Part shown: positions 49,715-62,335 of the stretch, one piece after another | Layout: every line of letters starts with the position of its first letter | Position numbering within the stretch: position 1 is the first letter of the stretch | Assembly: GCF_000003815.2 (NCBI RefSeq) | Contig: NC_049993.1 | Span: 2,808,358 to 2,872,357 of the forward strand | From: Branchiostoma floridae | Taxonomy: Eukaryota; Chordata; Leptocardii; Amphioxiformes; Branchiostomatidae | Direction of reading: 5' to 3' | Length of the DNA: 64,000 bases | Translations under genes and position numbers: made by a program | The notes under the pieces: model-generated | Told to the model about the DNA's origin: nothing | The model's input: the letters and a program-made list of their open reading frames with translations, nothing else | The model's database searches: none

Positions 49715-52700
49715 TTATTCAAAGTCAAAGGTGATGCCCGTCCCAGCAAACTTCTCCTCATACCAGGCATCAAAAGCTTCACTCTGCTCTGGTGTAAACA
49801 TGTTCTTCCAGTCTCCAACATAACAATGCCTGTAAGGGGAGGCAAAAAAGCGGATATACAATAGAGCTGAAATGATATAAACAGACATTAAATCATTGTT
49901 TTGCACATGAAAAGATGTATGATTATACATCATTGTCAATGATGTTGAGGCAATATTGTACTTTGGGCTGACTTGAATTCGCTTTTGATTATGATAAAAG
50001 CGGTAGCACACATTTTGGACATATTCATAGTATATCGGAGTCGATTTGAGATATCGGGACATCAGATCAAGTATACCTAGCTTATTATCCCTTAAATATT
50101 GTACCGACCTGTCTTTTTTTAATCGAAAAAAATTGAAAATGACCATTTTATTCTATTTTCGATGGCTTTTTTTTATTACTGAAGACTCAAGGTGGTGGAC
50201 CCAAGATGGCGGACCAAGACTCCTGCTTTAATTTGTATAACATCATTGTATACGCAATTGATGTGCTTTTGACAAAAGAAGTCGCAGTAGAACTTATAAT
50301 TCTGTTACCTATACTGGCTGTTACATTTTTGTTGCATACCTCGAAGCTTCCTGTGAATAATTTTTTTCACGATTCCAGTTAATGCAACCACATAGAAGGC
50401 GTCATAGTGACGCCATATTACGTCATCATGTCGTCAAAGTTCTTACAACCCTTATATTTTTCTTTTACATCTTTCTCTAAAAATTCAATTGCCCTGTATT
50501 TATATGAGTTCAAACGCGGGCCTCAAAAGCACCCCACTCCGTCAGAGATTGACCAAAAAAGTCCGATCTGTAAAGGGTTAACGTCGATACAAACCTTTCC
50601 TAGCTATCAGCTGTCTCTCAGCCATCTTGGAATTGTCCAAATCTACCTTCATGTTGTTGAAAGTACTGGCCTCTGCGATGCTTTTTATGGTCGATTCATC
50701 CAGATCAACCTCCAGAAATGTCACAATGGCCTTCACGGCACTCGGCAAGTCCTACAAATAGTACACATAAAAATCATACATACCTACGGCAGTTGCGTTA
50801 TGACTTTTAGAATCTGGGGAGATTGTGTAGCTAACTGCGAATTCATATACAATAATCTAATAGAGATCCCAGAAGTATACAGTATTTTTCAATGTTTATT
50901 ACTAGTGTCGTAATAAGGTACGACTTTATTGTCATTGTTATTGGGTTCTTAGGTGGATTGACTACTTTCTATTTGCACCTGAATTGCAGGAAGGAATGTT
51001 TTGAAAAATTCGACATTGCAAATTTAAAATTATGAAAAAAACAGAATTTGTGACCTTACATGATGCAATTTATTAGGTAAATAGTCTAATTGGTTGTTTT
51101 ACGCCAACATCTTGCCAATGGCTTTAGAATGCATTTCAGTTGATTACCAATGGTTTGTGTACTTTACCTTCTTCATATCCTCATACTTGAGAAAGAGCAA
51201 ATTAGGGTCGTCACGCATCTGCCACCAGCCCAAGACATGGTCTTCAAATGGTCCATATGGCACTAAATACAAGTCATGTATGCAATCATTTTATATATAT
51301 GTTAGTTATACGTAGAATCACACAGATGAGTAATATCCAACTAAAAGTTTGGAAAAAAATTGCACAACAACATTGATTCATTTTGTTAACCATGTGAAAA
51401 TTTCTCTTAGAAAGAAAAGATGCTGATATGGCATTAGTAAAATTATTAACTTATGACCTGTTCCGTTCGTAAACCTTTGAGCAAGCTCTTCCCATGGAAT
51501 ATCGTCCATTGCAACACCCAGCTTCTCATATTTGTTGAGAAAATGGTAAAATGACACAGCAGTATCCTTAGGGTTCCTCATCGGCACCAGGACTTTCACC
51601 TGTTTTTTTTTACATTAATCAAGTAAAATATATTCATAAGTTAAGATATATGTGAATACGCTTGTACAAATATAGCAGTATATGCTTTTAAGGCATTTCT
51701 TTTGACAAGATGGAAAGAAGAGTAAAGAGGACTCAAGAAAAAGCACTCCACGTTAATTTATTGAGATTGCTGAAAATGGGTGCAAACCCATATTGGGTGC
51801 AAATTTGGCAGTTTTTACAATGGTTTCATGCATTTTTGTCGGGCTCGACAGAAATGCATGAAACCGCAGCCGGAATCGAATCTGTACTTGAAGATTAAGG
51901 AAATGCAAGGATATAGGTTTGACCAGGTTTTAATCAGATCCAGTGCAAAATTTAGTGCATTACGAATGTAGCTCAATTCGCTATTATGCTCTGATGGTCA
52001 ATTTAAAGAACATTTCCAATCGTTGCCTGCCAAGAGCCATCAGACTTATATAAGTACAGTCAATTTCATGTTATATTATGTTTTGGTAAAAATGATCGTC
52101 ACCTATTGGATTTTTGACCAGAATGAAACTTTCTTCCCATTGAAAAGCACGTTTGATGACATGATGTTGTTTCTTTTCCTAATTTCTGACATTACATATC
52201 ACAAATTCAGCAAGTAGTCAAGATAATAAAAATAATGTGAGAAAAACCAAAACAAATGAGGTGTCAATTTTCCAATATTCTGATGTTGACTTGGTAGTCA
52301 AGCGCTATTTGAGAACGGTTAAACAAATGGAATTGGTATGACGCAATTCATGTTTGAATTTGATTGGGTTGCGTACCTTATTCTGTGGCTTGGATATCCC
52401 ATTCGGTGCAAACCCAATAGGCAAGTGGGTTGCCAAAATGCGAGGAGAGGGCATGCCTGCCAGCGCGATGTAGCCTGGCTGTGAAGTTGTCGGTAACTTC
52501 AACTCCAAGGGCCCCGGAGCAAACAAGCTGTCTGTACTGCTGTTTAATTTTCCTGCAGCTTGAAGGACTTTAGCGACAATCTCAAACAGCCAGTTTGTAC
52601 CTTGGAAAAAAAGCAAAAGATAGAAAAAAATAACTTGAAAGTTTTGCTAGAGGGATTAAAGAAACCATCTACATGAGAGCTCTACAGCCATCACAGGACA

Positions 52701-53107
52701 GAGACGGTGGGCGATATAGACTTCCTGCAATTTATGATCCACTGCTCACTGAGTCACGTGTTCTATCTGCATAAAGTGAGGTCACGACAGCAGTGGATTG
52801 TTCATTCCTTGACGAACACTGGTGAAGTTCAGTCGAAAATTTGGGTGAGTCCAATTTTTGTGTTGGATATTACGGCTTAACGATTTAAAAAAAATGGTGT
52901 AAAAGCATGCAGCGTTTTATTGAAATTCAAACCCAGTTAAATATGATATCGTGTAAAGGTACCTGTCTTTGGAAAACTTGCCACAACGATGTCATCATCT
53001 CGAATCTCGAAGTTGGACACCGAATCCAGGGTTTCCTTGGTAACATCAAGAGACGGATAAAACCCTTCGTACTCCCAGACTAACCTGTCATCCATACCAA
53101 GACTCAT
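49715..53107 (-). CDS. Cytosolic sulfotransferase (SULT1-like), last exon out of frame
   Basis: Six exons: 52963-53107, 52377-52600, 51458-51599, 51168-51262, 50595-50751 and 49715-49829. Cytosolic SULTs transfer sulfate from PAPS to phenols, steroids or amines. Motifs seen: SFPKTGTNW (PAPS 5'-phosphosulfate loop, split by intron 1), THLP with the catalytic His, RNPKDTAVSFYHF (3'-phosphate site), FEDHVLGWW and LFLKYEDMKK. The start is ATG 53107 (MSLGMDDR), just inside an acceptor, so an untranslated exon probably lies upstream. Exons 1-5 keep phase. Exon 5 ends in phase 1 (AAA/G), but in exon 6 five bases (ATGTT) sit before GGAGACTGGAAGAAC, so GDWKNMFT is out of frame and translation would instead run to 49636. 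It is a pseudogene, an allele with a small indel, or an assembly error. Confidence 0.85.
50089..50577. mobile_element. piggyBac-like MITE in sulfotransferase intron 5
   Basis: The right end GTCCGATCTGTAAAGGG is followed by TTAA (50578-50581). The left end CCCTTAAATATTGTACCGAC follows TTAT (50085-50088), a likely decayed TTAA. The block 'GGGCCTCAAAAGC' links it to the elements at 180 and 34749. It ends 17 bp from the donor of exon 5. Confidence 0.55.
51822..51865. repeat. 44-nt hairpin in sulfotransferase intron 2
   Basis: GGTTTCATGCATTTTTGTCG pairs with its complement (19 of 20) around a GGCT loop. The stem is too short and the loop too tight for a normal microRNA precursor. It could be a remnant of an inverted-repeat element. 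Confidence 0.6.
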
Positions 53108-53274
53108 TGTGCTCTGAAACGCCAACAAATATGTTTATGTCAATAAGTCTGAATTATACAAAAACGCACAGTTCGAAGAGCAGCAACCTGATTATGACAT
53201 TACAAGCGCATGGAACATTTAGTATAGCTCACTTAACTGGTTTACTTCAATCATACCACGGTTAGGCCACAGCA

Positions 53275-53739
53275 AGTAAACTTTATGGATGACATCCGCT
53301 CGCTCATTAGTTTTCGCCTGATTTCAGAAAAAAAACATGATTTTTTTCTTTTTCAGGGATGGCCAGAAACATCAAAATGGGTGAAAAGGTTCTGTTATAA
53401 CCTAATTATTGTATTCATAATTGACTGTAGTTGCAGAAGTGAAACTTGCTAGCTTGTTTTCAGAGTGGCACCAATATGGAGGTCATGAGTGTAGTTGCCA
53501 ACATGCTTAGTGATACCAGTCTACCACACGTGTGTCACCTTTACTACACCAGTGCACTTCTTGAATGCAGGAATGAATGCCTTGTTGGCTGTGATACCAT
53601 ATTTTGTCACTTAAATTCTTGTTTTACAACGTTTTTGTCATCTTAAAGATTTTTTTAACCATCTTGTTTTTTTTCGCCCTATCTCATTATTTTTCCAGTC
53701 TGCAGAGGATGTCATCCATAAAATTTACATGCTGTGGCC
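53275..53739. mobile_element. MITE of 465 bp with TTA target duplication
   Basis: Inverted ends start GGCCACAGCA and continue to TTTATGGATGACATCC, about 35 bp with four mismatches. TTA lies on both sides (53272-53274 and 53740-53742). It is just upstream (gene sense) of the sulfotransferase start. The ORFs inside lack any family signature. Confidence 0.75.
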
Positions 53740-54240
53740 TTAGGGTTTTTTATTGCCAACCATACCACACGTGTATGTATTGAAATATCTTTCTTTTACC
53801 TGATGTTTATTCTACTTTATTCTTCTTCGTCATCTCCTGTCAAACATTCAAACAGATTCATCTTTGTAATTTTTGGTGCGCTGGAAGAGTCCTACAGGGT
53901 GACGTTTATTTGTTTCAAATATATTTTTAAACTAGGGTGATTATGCAAAAGTCTTTTTTTTAGACGATGTGTTTTTAGTCTGCTTATATAGGTCTGTCAC
54001 AGCGACAGTTCATTGTTGCACGAAGGGGTTAGAATTATATTTTTTGACTTGAGTGGTGATTCAGAACTGAATTTTTACGTGGAAGTGTTTTTGACTTCTT
54101 CAATTTACACGTGGGCACCACAGAAAGGGCATATTCTCGCAGTGGGGTTGACTTTTTTCCAACTGACTTTTGGAATATTTATGCCTGGGGTTGGGTACGG
54201 TTGAAACATATATGCTGTATTTGTTTTAAAGTGTTGCCTC
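53740..54240 (-). repeat. Degenerate family A end
   Basis: 'TATGCTGTATTTG' and 'CTCTCTAGT' at 54208-54236 and the preceding TTTTTGACTT phrases match, inverted, the 5' end and tandem array of 2236-3030. It is badly worn. Confidence 0.4.
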
Positions 54241-57200
54241 TCTAGTATTTACCCCTTATTTGTTTATGGATGGTAGCTTCCAGGTATGCCAGCATATTCA
54301 GTTTATATAGTAAGTCCTGTCAGTTTAGAGAGCATGGTGTGTTTTTTGTTTTGTTTTTACACGTACCTCCAGCTTGTAGGGCCTTCAGAGTTCTGAGTGT
54401 ATAACCTCTTTGCCCCCCCCCCCCCCCTGTTTTAACTGTATCACCATTACGTATATTGTCAGTTTATACAGTCACCGGTAGGTATGGCCAGTTTATTTAG
54501 GGTCAGTTTGTCTAAGGGCAGTGACCGTATGGTCAGAGCAAGGTAGTTTAGTTGGAATATGGACACCTTACTTTTAGTGTATAAAAAGTCAATGTGAGGT
54601 AGAATAAAACGATTTCTGATATTAACTTGGCTCTATCTCTAATAAGTACACAAAGCCATGTGCCTTTAGAAAAAATGTCGCTTTGAAAAAAAAATAGATA
54701 CAGCATGTTAACAGTCTATTCTTTGCTCTTCACTTGTGCATGGAAAATATATGCATACCTGGTTATCACTATCAGTCTGAAAAGAAAAATATGTACTCTA
54801 TGTTGCACCAAACGGTGGTTTGCTAGGTATGCGATTGAAACAATCAAACAAGTAAACCTGATTTCCGGTAACGCTGTGGAATTCATCAAAATTACATGTC
54901 GTTTTAACACCCGTGCTGTCCTAAACATGTTATTGTTTTTCTAAAATCTACATGGTTTCCTCTCACAAAACACCGACAAAATCTGTGAACAAAATCTATC
55001 AACGCTATCAGTGTCCCTCTGCCTATAACGTGATAGATTTGACCGACCACATAGCATGAATCTTAGTCCCTTCCGTGGGAATATCGAGATGTTTGGACAG
55101 TTCTGTCCAGAAAAGAGATCAACAACTGCCGAACAGTACATGTGTCAGTGCCTCACGTTTTTACTCAATGTGATGGAAATGGTTATGAAATGAAACTAAT
55201 CCAGGGGAGCAACAGCAATATATACAGGCATCTAGGGAGCCGGAGCCTCTCTACACGTGGATTACTATGAAAATAACCAGAAAAATAAAATCTAACCAGG
55301 CCAGCCAAAATCAGGAAGGATTTTTCAAACGTAGAAGCACCATTTTTACTACCATTGTTAACAGTGACGCCACACGTTACACCCGGAACAGATACATAGA
55401 ATCAGCAACTAGACTCACAACTTTCAAGGTCACCAAGGCCTTCACATGCCCTGCTTGATTGATAACACAAAATAAAGGACATAAATATATGAAATATGGG
55501 TTGATCATTCCTTAATTGAATCAGCAACGAGTTTAGAATTTGTATATAATGCAACGTTGTTTGTTGTTACGCTGACAATCACATTCGTACAGAGGTCAGC
55601 AGCAACTACCTTCACTAATCTGAGTTTCCAATGTAAACAGTCTCTGAAACATATACTGCTCTTCGACTATTCCACACTTTAAAGTAAAATGAAGAATTTT
55701 AGAACCGTTCACAGATACTGGTACAACAAACTTTCTTTCCACTGTGACATTACCCTCTCTATATGATTATTTGTTTACTTAACATTAAGTGCTTGTGTTA
55801 GGAATTGCTAAAGTAAAACATCTTGAACTAATAAAGCCGAACAGGAGAAACAGCACAGATCTACAACAAAATTAAAAGATTCACATCGAATTATGATACT
55901 GGTTCTCAATTAAATTGTGATGGGTATAGTAGCTCCAAACGTAAACATCAGACTCTAAACTGACTATCAAGAACACGTTGTTACATAGATTTCAATATAA
56001 TGCCTCTATACACAAAACTAAACATCGTTTAGAAAATCACATCCAGTTTAGTAAATCATCACCCGCTTATGGTGTAACAGTGTCATTTTTAACACAGTCC
56101 TAAATGTTCTGGTGTTACCTTTTCAACTATACTCACCCCCTCCACCCAACAGCAACGTCCCTAAAATTTGACTGAACAAAACATGAGGCAACACGTAATG
56201 CAAGCAGCACTTACCTAGGAGGGATGTCTTCTAGGTGACCTAGATAAGAGGATGCGTCTCGAAAATACGTGTTGCCTTGAGAAAGTCGGGAAACAAATGA
56301 TGAAGAGAATGAAGCTATCACAGTCCTACTGTATATCACGTGATAAATATCCCCAATTACGTACTCTGGATCCTATTCCCCCCGTGAGAATACCAAGATG
56401 GCTGTTTGGACTGTTGAATGAAGAAAATCCCATAGCTTCTCAGATTTCATGGGGACACCGGACCTCTACCCGTTTGCTTACACTGATAAACAAACATCAA
56501 CATGGTCAGAAAAGCCTTATGAAATATTTGATAACAACGCCGTAACAAAAACTCTAACGGCCATAGATAACAGGAAGAAATATCCCATCGCCACTTTGCA
56601 ACCATTTTAACATTGCTACTCTCTTGACTGGGCGAACTTTCCGGCATATTTAGGTAAAAAACTAAGGGAATAATTAGCAAAAAATCATTGATACAATAAA
56701 CTCTGTTCACCATTCCTGTCAAATCGCCCTTTTCTTTTCCGTCATTAAAGTCGCCTCGTTAAAATTATGCAGAGGTTTAACTTATAGTTGACGCCGCTCG
56801 TTGATTAAATTTTCAACAACGTTAACACACAATGGACATTTACTCTTACTAAAAAACATAGATTTTAATCACAGCAAAAATGTAGACTGTCTCTCAGCAT
56901 TCGTCAAATGTAACTATCTCATAATTTGCTAGATTACATTACAACTGCCAACGCTAAAAGTTGTAGTTAATTATACAACAAGGTACTTATTTGGCAAGTT
57001 TTTCTCCATTCATTGGCACAATCTGTCTAAAGATGTATCCTGGACAATTTTAGGCTATTATAATAGATATTTTGACAAATTTGGTGCATCAGGGAGAGGT
57101 AATAAGGTACGAATGTCTGCGATTGTTTTTATGTATATTTTATGGGTTTGTACGCATATGTTTGGATGGATTTCAGTTGTATTCAGAACCAAGGATTGAC

Positions 57201-58237
57201 CATGATGGTAGAGACATGTTTGGACGCAAGGAGTAAACGGTTTACTTTTGTCAGAAGTCAAATGTTTGTTTTTTTTGTCATAGCAAGTTTGAGAATATGT
57301 TCATAGATCATAAGCGTCGCCCGGCGAGCCGTACTAGAACTTCAATTACGTGTCAACGTCTCAACGTTTCATTCTCATGGATCAAAAGCGCCATCTAGCA
57401 ATGTGTATTAAAACTGCAAGAATGTTTGCAAAAGATTATGATCGGGCAGTTTAACACAGGCAACAAGCACAGAAATCATTAGAGGATAGTTTCAGCATTT
57501 TGGCTAAACTGAACATTGATATTTATCATTTCTAAAATAAAAATGTCAATATTTCTATGAATATATTATAGCAACGTTTAAAAGATATTTTAGAGTTAAA
57601 AAAGACAACCTGTGTATGTGATAGTGCTTGTAGGTTATATTTCCGAGCAACATTTTCTGTGGTTGTGTTGTTAATGGCCGGTCACAATAGGGATGTAAGA
57701 AATTCACAAGCAAAGATCCAATATTGCCATAACAAAAATCGTCCTTTGGAGCAGCAAAGCATTCACTAGGCAGCAAATGCCAATCTCAAACAGTAACTCA
57801 AAGCCAACTTTTAGCCCAATCAGCCTAAAACTAATGTGAAAATGGATTCAACTATTGTGGTTTTCGATATGTACTACGTCCGGGGTAAAACCACGGAGGT
57901 CCTCCTGTCGTGGGTATAGTATAAGTTTACTTCTTAAACACTGAACGTGGACAGCAGTGGTCTTTTGACAGCAGGGTACGTAACAGTAACTACTGCAGTT
58001 CTAGCAAACGTTGCTCACTTTTTACCATTGACAAAAACTCAGCTTGTACAGTACACATGTACTAATAATCATTAATCATTGAGCGGTTTTGCTTTTTAAC
58101 ATTAATTATTCAAATCAGTTCCTCATTTGCATATTTGATATCTGCTTATTTTCCACATATCATAATTTACATGTGTTTCATTTATAGAAGTCCAGTTATT
58201 GAAAACAATGGAATTATACAGTTTCCTCATTAATTAT
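54241..58237. other. Intergenic, no gene recognised
   Basis: About 4 kb, AT-rich. ORFs of 60-97 codons on both strands have no recognisable domain, and no splice-consistent exon series was found. A 15-nt C run lies at 54413-54427. Confidence 0.45.
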
Positions 58238-59009
58238 ATTTCAGCCATACATAGTATGGTGAAATATATTGTATTCGTAATGTTTCTTCTTCTTCTTCTC
58301 CTGTCAAATCTTCAAAGTGATTCATCTCCGCCGTTCCTGGACCGAATGACCTGAAATTCGGCACAGGGGTAGAATGGGCCAATACCTTGATTTTTTTTTC
58401 TCAGTTTTTTTCATATCTGCCTCTAAAATGATTTTTTTGAGATTTTTTCGTCAATTTTAGACCAAAACTGTATATTTTGGCCCCTGTACCCTGGTATTAC
58501 AGCCAAATGAGCTGAAATTTGACAGAGATGTGCCTTGATAATGCCCCCATATAAATTCGATAACACTTTTGGTGTACAGTACAACAAAATGCTTATTTTT
58601 GCGATTTTTTGACCAATTTTTGACCAAAAAAGGACACTTTTGGCCCCTGTACCCTGGTATTACAACCAAATGAGCTGAAATTTGACAGAGATGTGCCCTG
58701 ATAATGCCCCCATATAAATTGAATAACACTTTTGGTGTACAGTACAACAAAGTGCTTATTTTTGCGATTTTTTGACCAATTTTTGACCAAAAAAGGACAC
58801 TTTTGGCTCCTGTACCTTGGTATTGCAACCGAATGAGCTGAAATTTGACACAGATGTGCCTTGATAATCCCTTCATATAAATTCAATAACACTTTTGGTG
58901 TACAGTGCAACAAAATGCTTGTTTTTGCGATTTTTGGCCAATTTTTGACCAAAAAAGGACACTTTTGGCACCTGTCCCCTGGTATTACAATTAAATGACC
59001 TGAAATTTG

Positions 59010-60330
59010 GTATAGATAGGCATTAGATACTTGGTAATAAGATTCAAATAAAATTTTTGACATAAACAACTTTAAAATGATTAATTTTGGCACTTTTCTG
59101 AGGGGAAATTTGTTTTCTTTTGGCCTCCTGACGTGACCTTCCGTGACCCCGCACAGAGCCACACCTGTGCGCGTCAGTCGGAGAGTTAATTGAATCAAAG
59201 ACCTAGCCAATCAGCGAAGAGGAGGCCAAAGGCTAATTAATATTCATAAGCCGGGCCTCATGATCCCACATATAGCAGTGTTCCCGCCAGGGGGAGCGAA
59301 GCCCGCCTAAGGCTCTCGCATTTTAGACTATTCAGAAGGCTTTATATTGTATCAGTTCTTAGGGGCATATCTATGATAATCGCAGCAGTCACTTAACTTC
59401 TCTTCAGGAGTTTAGCGTAACACTATTTCAGGTCAAACCGTCAAAGGCAACTAAAAACAAACTTTAACGTTACTGAGTTCAACAGTACTTATAACTTGTT
59501 ATCCGAAGTTGAAACGCTAGCGATGGTATTTTCGCTGCGCTGTTAGCTCCGTGCGACTGTTGTTGACGGTCTTCTAACGGTATATTTTGCACCCCTGTAC
59601 CCTGGTATGAGTAACATTTGGTATAGATAGGCATAAGACAGTTGGTAAAATGATCCAAGTGAAATTTTTGGCATAAAGTACTGTAAAAGGCTTAATTCCA
59701 GCACTTTTTTTGGGGGAAATTGGTTTTCTTTCGTTCTCCATGCCATGACCTTTCGGACGTTCACCCCACAGAGCCGACATCTGCACCTGCGTCTAGCCGG
59801 CAGGAAGAGTTAATTCAATTGATGGTTCAGCCAATCAGCGAAGAGGAAAGCGAAGGCTAATTAATATTCATAAGCGGGACCACACAATACGTTAACTTGA
59901 AGACTCAGGCCGTACAGACTTCTCGCCAGGATTTTTTCAAAGCGTCGGACAGGGGTCCGGGGGCCGCCGAATGTCCCTGGCGGGGTCCAGGGGCAGGGCC
60001 ACTGGGGGGGGGGGGGGACCCAGGTGGGCGAAGCCCCCCCGGAAGCTCTTGCATTTTAGACTATTGAGAAGGCTTCTTTTATCAGTTTTTTTAGGGCCAT
60101 ATCTACGATAATCGTAGCAGTCACTTACTTCTCTTCAGCAGTTTGACTTTAAAATATTTCGGGTCAAAGCTTCAAAGACAACTAAAACCTCATAAACAAC
60201 AAACTTTACTTAGCTCAACAGTATACAAAAATATTGTACGGGTTGCCATCCTTAGTTGAAGCGCTTATTTATAGCGCTAGTATCTTCGCTGCGCCGTTAG
60301 CCGCCGTGCGACTTTTGTTGACGGTCTGAT
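59010..60330. repeat. Tandem duplication, about 0.6-0.7 kb per copy
   Basis: Copy 1 (about 59010-59580) and copy 2 (about 59610-60330) share 'CCAATCAGCGAAGAGGA', 'GGCTAATTAATATTCATAAG', 'GCATTTTAGACTATT', 'TAATCGCAGCAGTCACTTA' (TAATCGTAG in copy 2) and 'TTGTTGACGGTCT'. Copy 2 has an extra G-rich segment with a 14-nt G run (60004-60017). A short ORF (60297-60542 minus) has no known domain. Confidence 0.75.
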
Positions 60331-61500
60331 ATCCCTACGTCGCCGCCTCGCTGATATTCCCACGGACATGTTTCAAGAAAAATACCCAGCAAAAAATGCT
60401 GTTCTGTGTCAAATTCTATTCTATAAAACATGTGGGACTCGGTGTTACAGTCTAAATATTTTGTAGAAGCACCGCTGTAGGAAAGAAGGTCCAAGCAATG
60501 TAAAACATCACGTAGCATGAAGTTCGCTGTCAACTGGCACACAGCACATGACTGTTTTAAACTCTAAGTCTAATCAACAGCCGTGTTTGATTGATAGCCG
60601 GCGGTCCTTTGATGAAGTCGGCGAAAGGTGCGTTAGTTAGAAAATCTGCGTTTAGTTTTGATACGTAATTATAAGTTAGACAGTGGCGAGAATGATTATT
60701 TTCTCATCAATATTTCTCTTCAGAATTATTTGAACTTAATTGTACATCTAAACAATTGGCTTACCTGTGCAATGTTTATATGATTAATGATCAGTGTACT
60801 GAAATCATGTGTAACGTATGGCTCCTAGTCAATAGATCAGCATTTTCTCTATAGTGACCACCTGTCTATAGTGGCCACATTTCCTAGTGCTGTTGTTGTT
60901 TGACATAAACTTTGAACATTTAAATTGTAAGTAACTTTAAACTGCCAGAGTTTCAGCCCAATAAAACACTCTCAGCGCCAGGGTATGAACAGACTGACCA
61001 GACAGACGAAAATAAATCCTCGAACAAGGTTCAATCGTATCTTCCGGGTCTGGCAGGAAGTTGTTAAACTAAAATAAGAATAGGCTCGATGGCTGATTGC
61101 ATACAAAGTAAAACAGTTTAACAGTTTTACAGCTTGAAGAAAACAAACGCTCCTACAGTACCTGCACCTGCTTGATAATTATTAAATCGTATGCCCTACT
61201 TGAATAAAAAAAGTTCACTGCAATAATAAATGTACCCACATCACAAGGAGCTTATACTTTTTTAAACTTACACCTAGTTATCGTACTGAAAATTGTTAAT
61301 GACATTACATGAAGTCATTCAACAATTTTCAGTCATGATGAAAATTTTCTGAATGGAAGGTGTGATTATTGTCATTTTCTGAAAAATAGAAGCAAGCTCT
61401 GTTTTTACCTGGAATCAATTCACAATACCAGTCCACTTTGGGGGATAATGTACTGTTAAGAGGATGTTCCATTTTTGCGCAGGGGTGATTTGGAACAGTC
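60331..61500. other. No gene recognised
   Basis: AT-rich sequence between the duplication and the inverted end of family A. Confidence 0.4.
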
Positions 61501-61599
61501 CAATGTTGCGTGGAAAGGGGTATGGCTGAAATATGCTGTATTTGCTCTTAAGCAAATGTCGGCCTTTCTAGTTATACAAATTAAGTCCTCATTTGCATA

Positions 61600-62335
61600 A
61601 CATGTATATCATTATAAGCATCTTTGCTTAAGCTACCTGCATGTCTAAAATGGTGTCAATCCGTCGATCCTTTCTGCAGTTATCCTATTTTTGCTGTCTT
61701 GTCACAAACGCCCCTGCAGTTCCAAAATTAAATGTTAGGGAACTGAAACTTGTTCCACTTTGTCATGACACTAAAAGCTATTTACCACCCAAATGTTAAC
61801 ACCATATCATGTTCGGGACACGAGATAAATAGAAAAAAAAATGCTATGGTAGAATAATCTCATTAATCATGCAAATCTACACCTATTTTGTATCATTCAT
61901 TTTGTACAACATTGTCTAAGGTACCCGCATACCAAAAATCATAAAAAATCCGTTCTTCCCTTCCTGAGTTATCGTCATCAGAAGTTTTTGAGAAAAATGC
62001 CTCTGCTATCCAAAAACTAGCCCCTAGGGGGGCCCAAAATTATGTCCTTTGTGTGGTAATCCTTCTAAGATATTCACAAAAAAGCGCCAGACTTTCCAGA
62101 GCAACTTGCTAAGGGGCCCAAACTACCCAAGCTATATGCCACCCAAAAATCAAGACCATATCGCATCAAGATCAAAAGATCCAAACAAAAGAATTTCTGC
62201 TGCGTTACCAAGGTCAAATACTAGGGGAACCAAAATTAACCTTGAACTTTGTCTTTCAAACACCTACTCACATACTAAATATCATAGGAATCAATAGGTT
62301 CTTGAGTTGCTGACTACAAATATATTCAAACAGAC
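61600..62335 (-). repeat. Dispersed repeat family B, inverted copy
   Basis: 'CAGAGCAACTTGCTAAGGGG', 'CCAAGGTCAAATACTAGGGG' and 'ACCTTGAACTTTGTCTTTCA' are inverted counterparts of blocks at 6410-6640. Its end abuts the CTGT minisatellite, as other copies abut TG or TC tracts. Confidence 0.6.

Larger units (their letters stand above)
58238..61567 (-). repeat. Dispersed repeat family A, copy 3, enlarged
   Basis: The inverted 3' end is at 58238 (TTATATTTCAGCCATACATA) and the inverted 5' end at 61567 (CGGCCTTTCTAGTTAT). Four clear 163-bp units have the phrase 'TTTTGGCCCCTGTACC' near 58476, 58639, 58801 and 58963, with a fifth near 59585. Two long minus-strand ORFs here (58457-59210) are repeat read-through. 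Confidence 0.7.

Noticed and set aside
58457..59210. Overlapping 139- and 205-codon minus-strand ORFs
   Set aside because: They read through 163-bp repeat units of family A, and the same units in other copies are full of stops.
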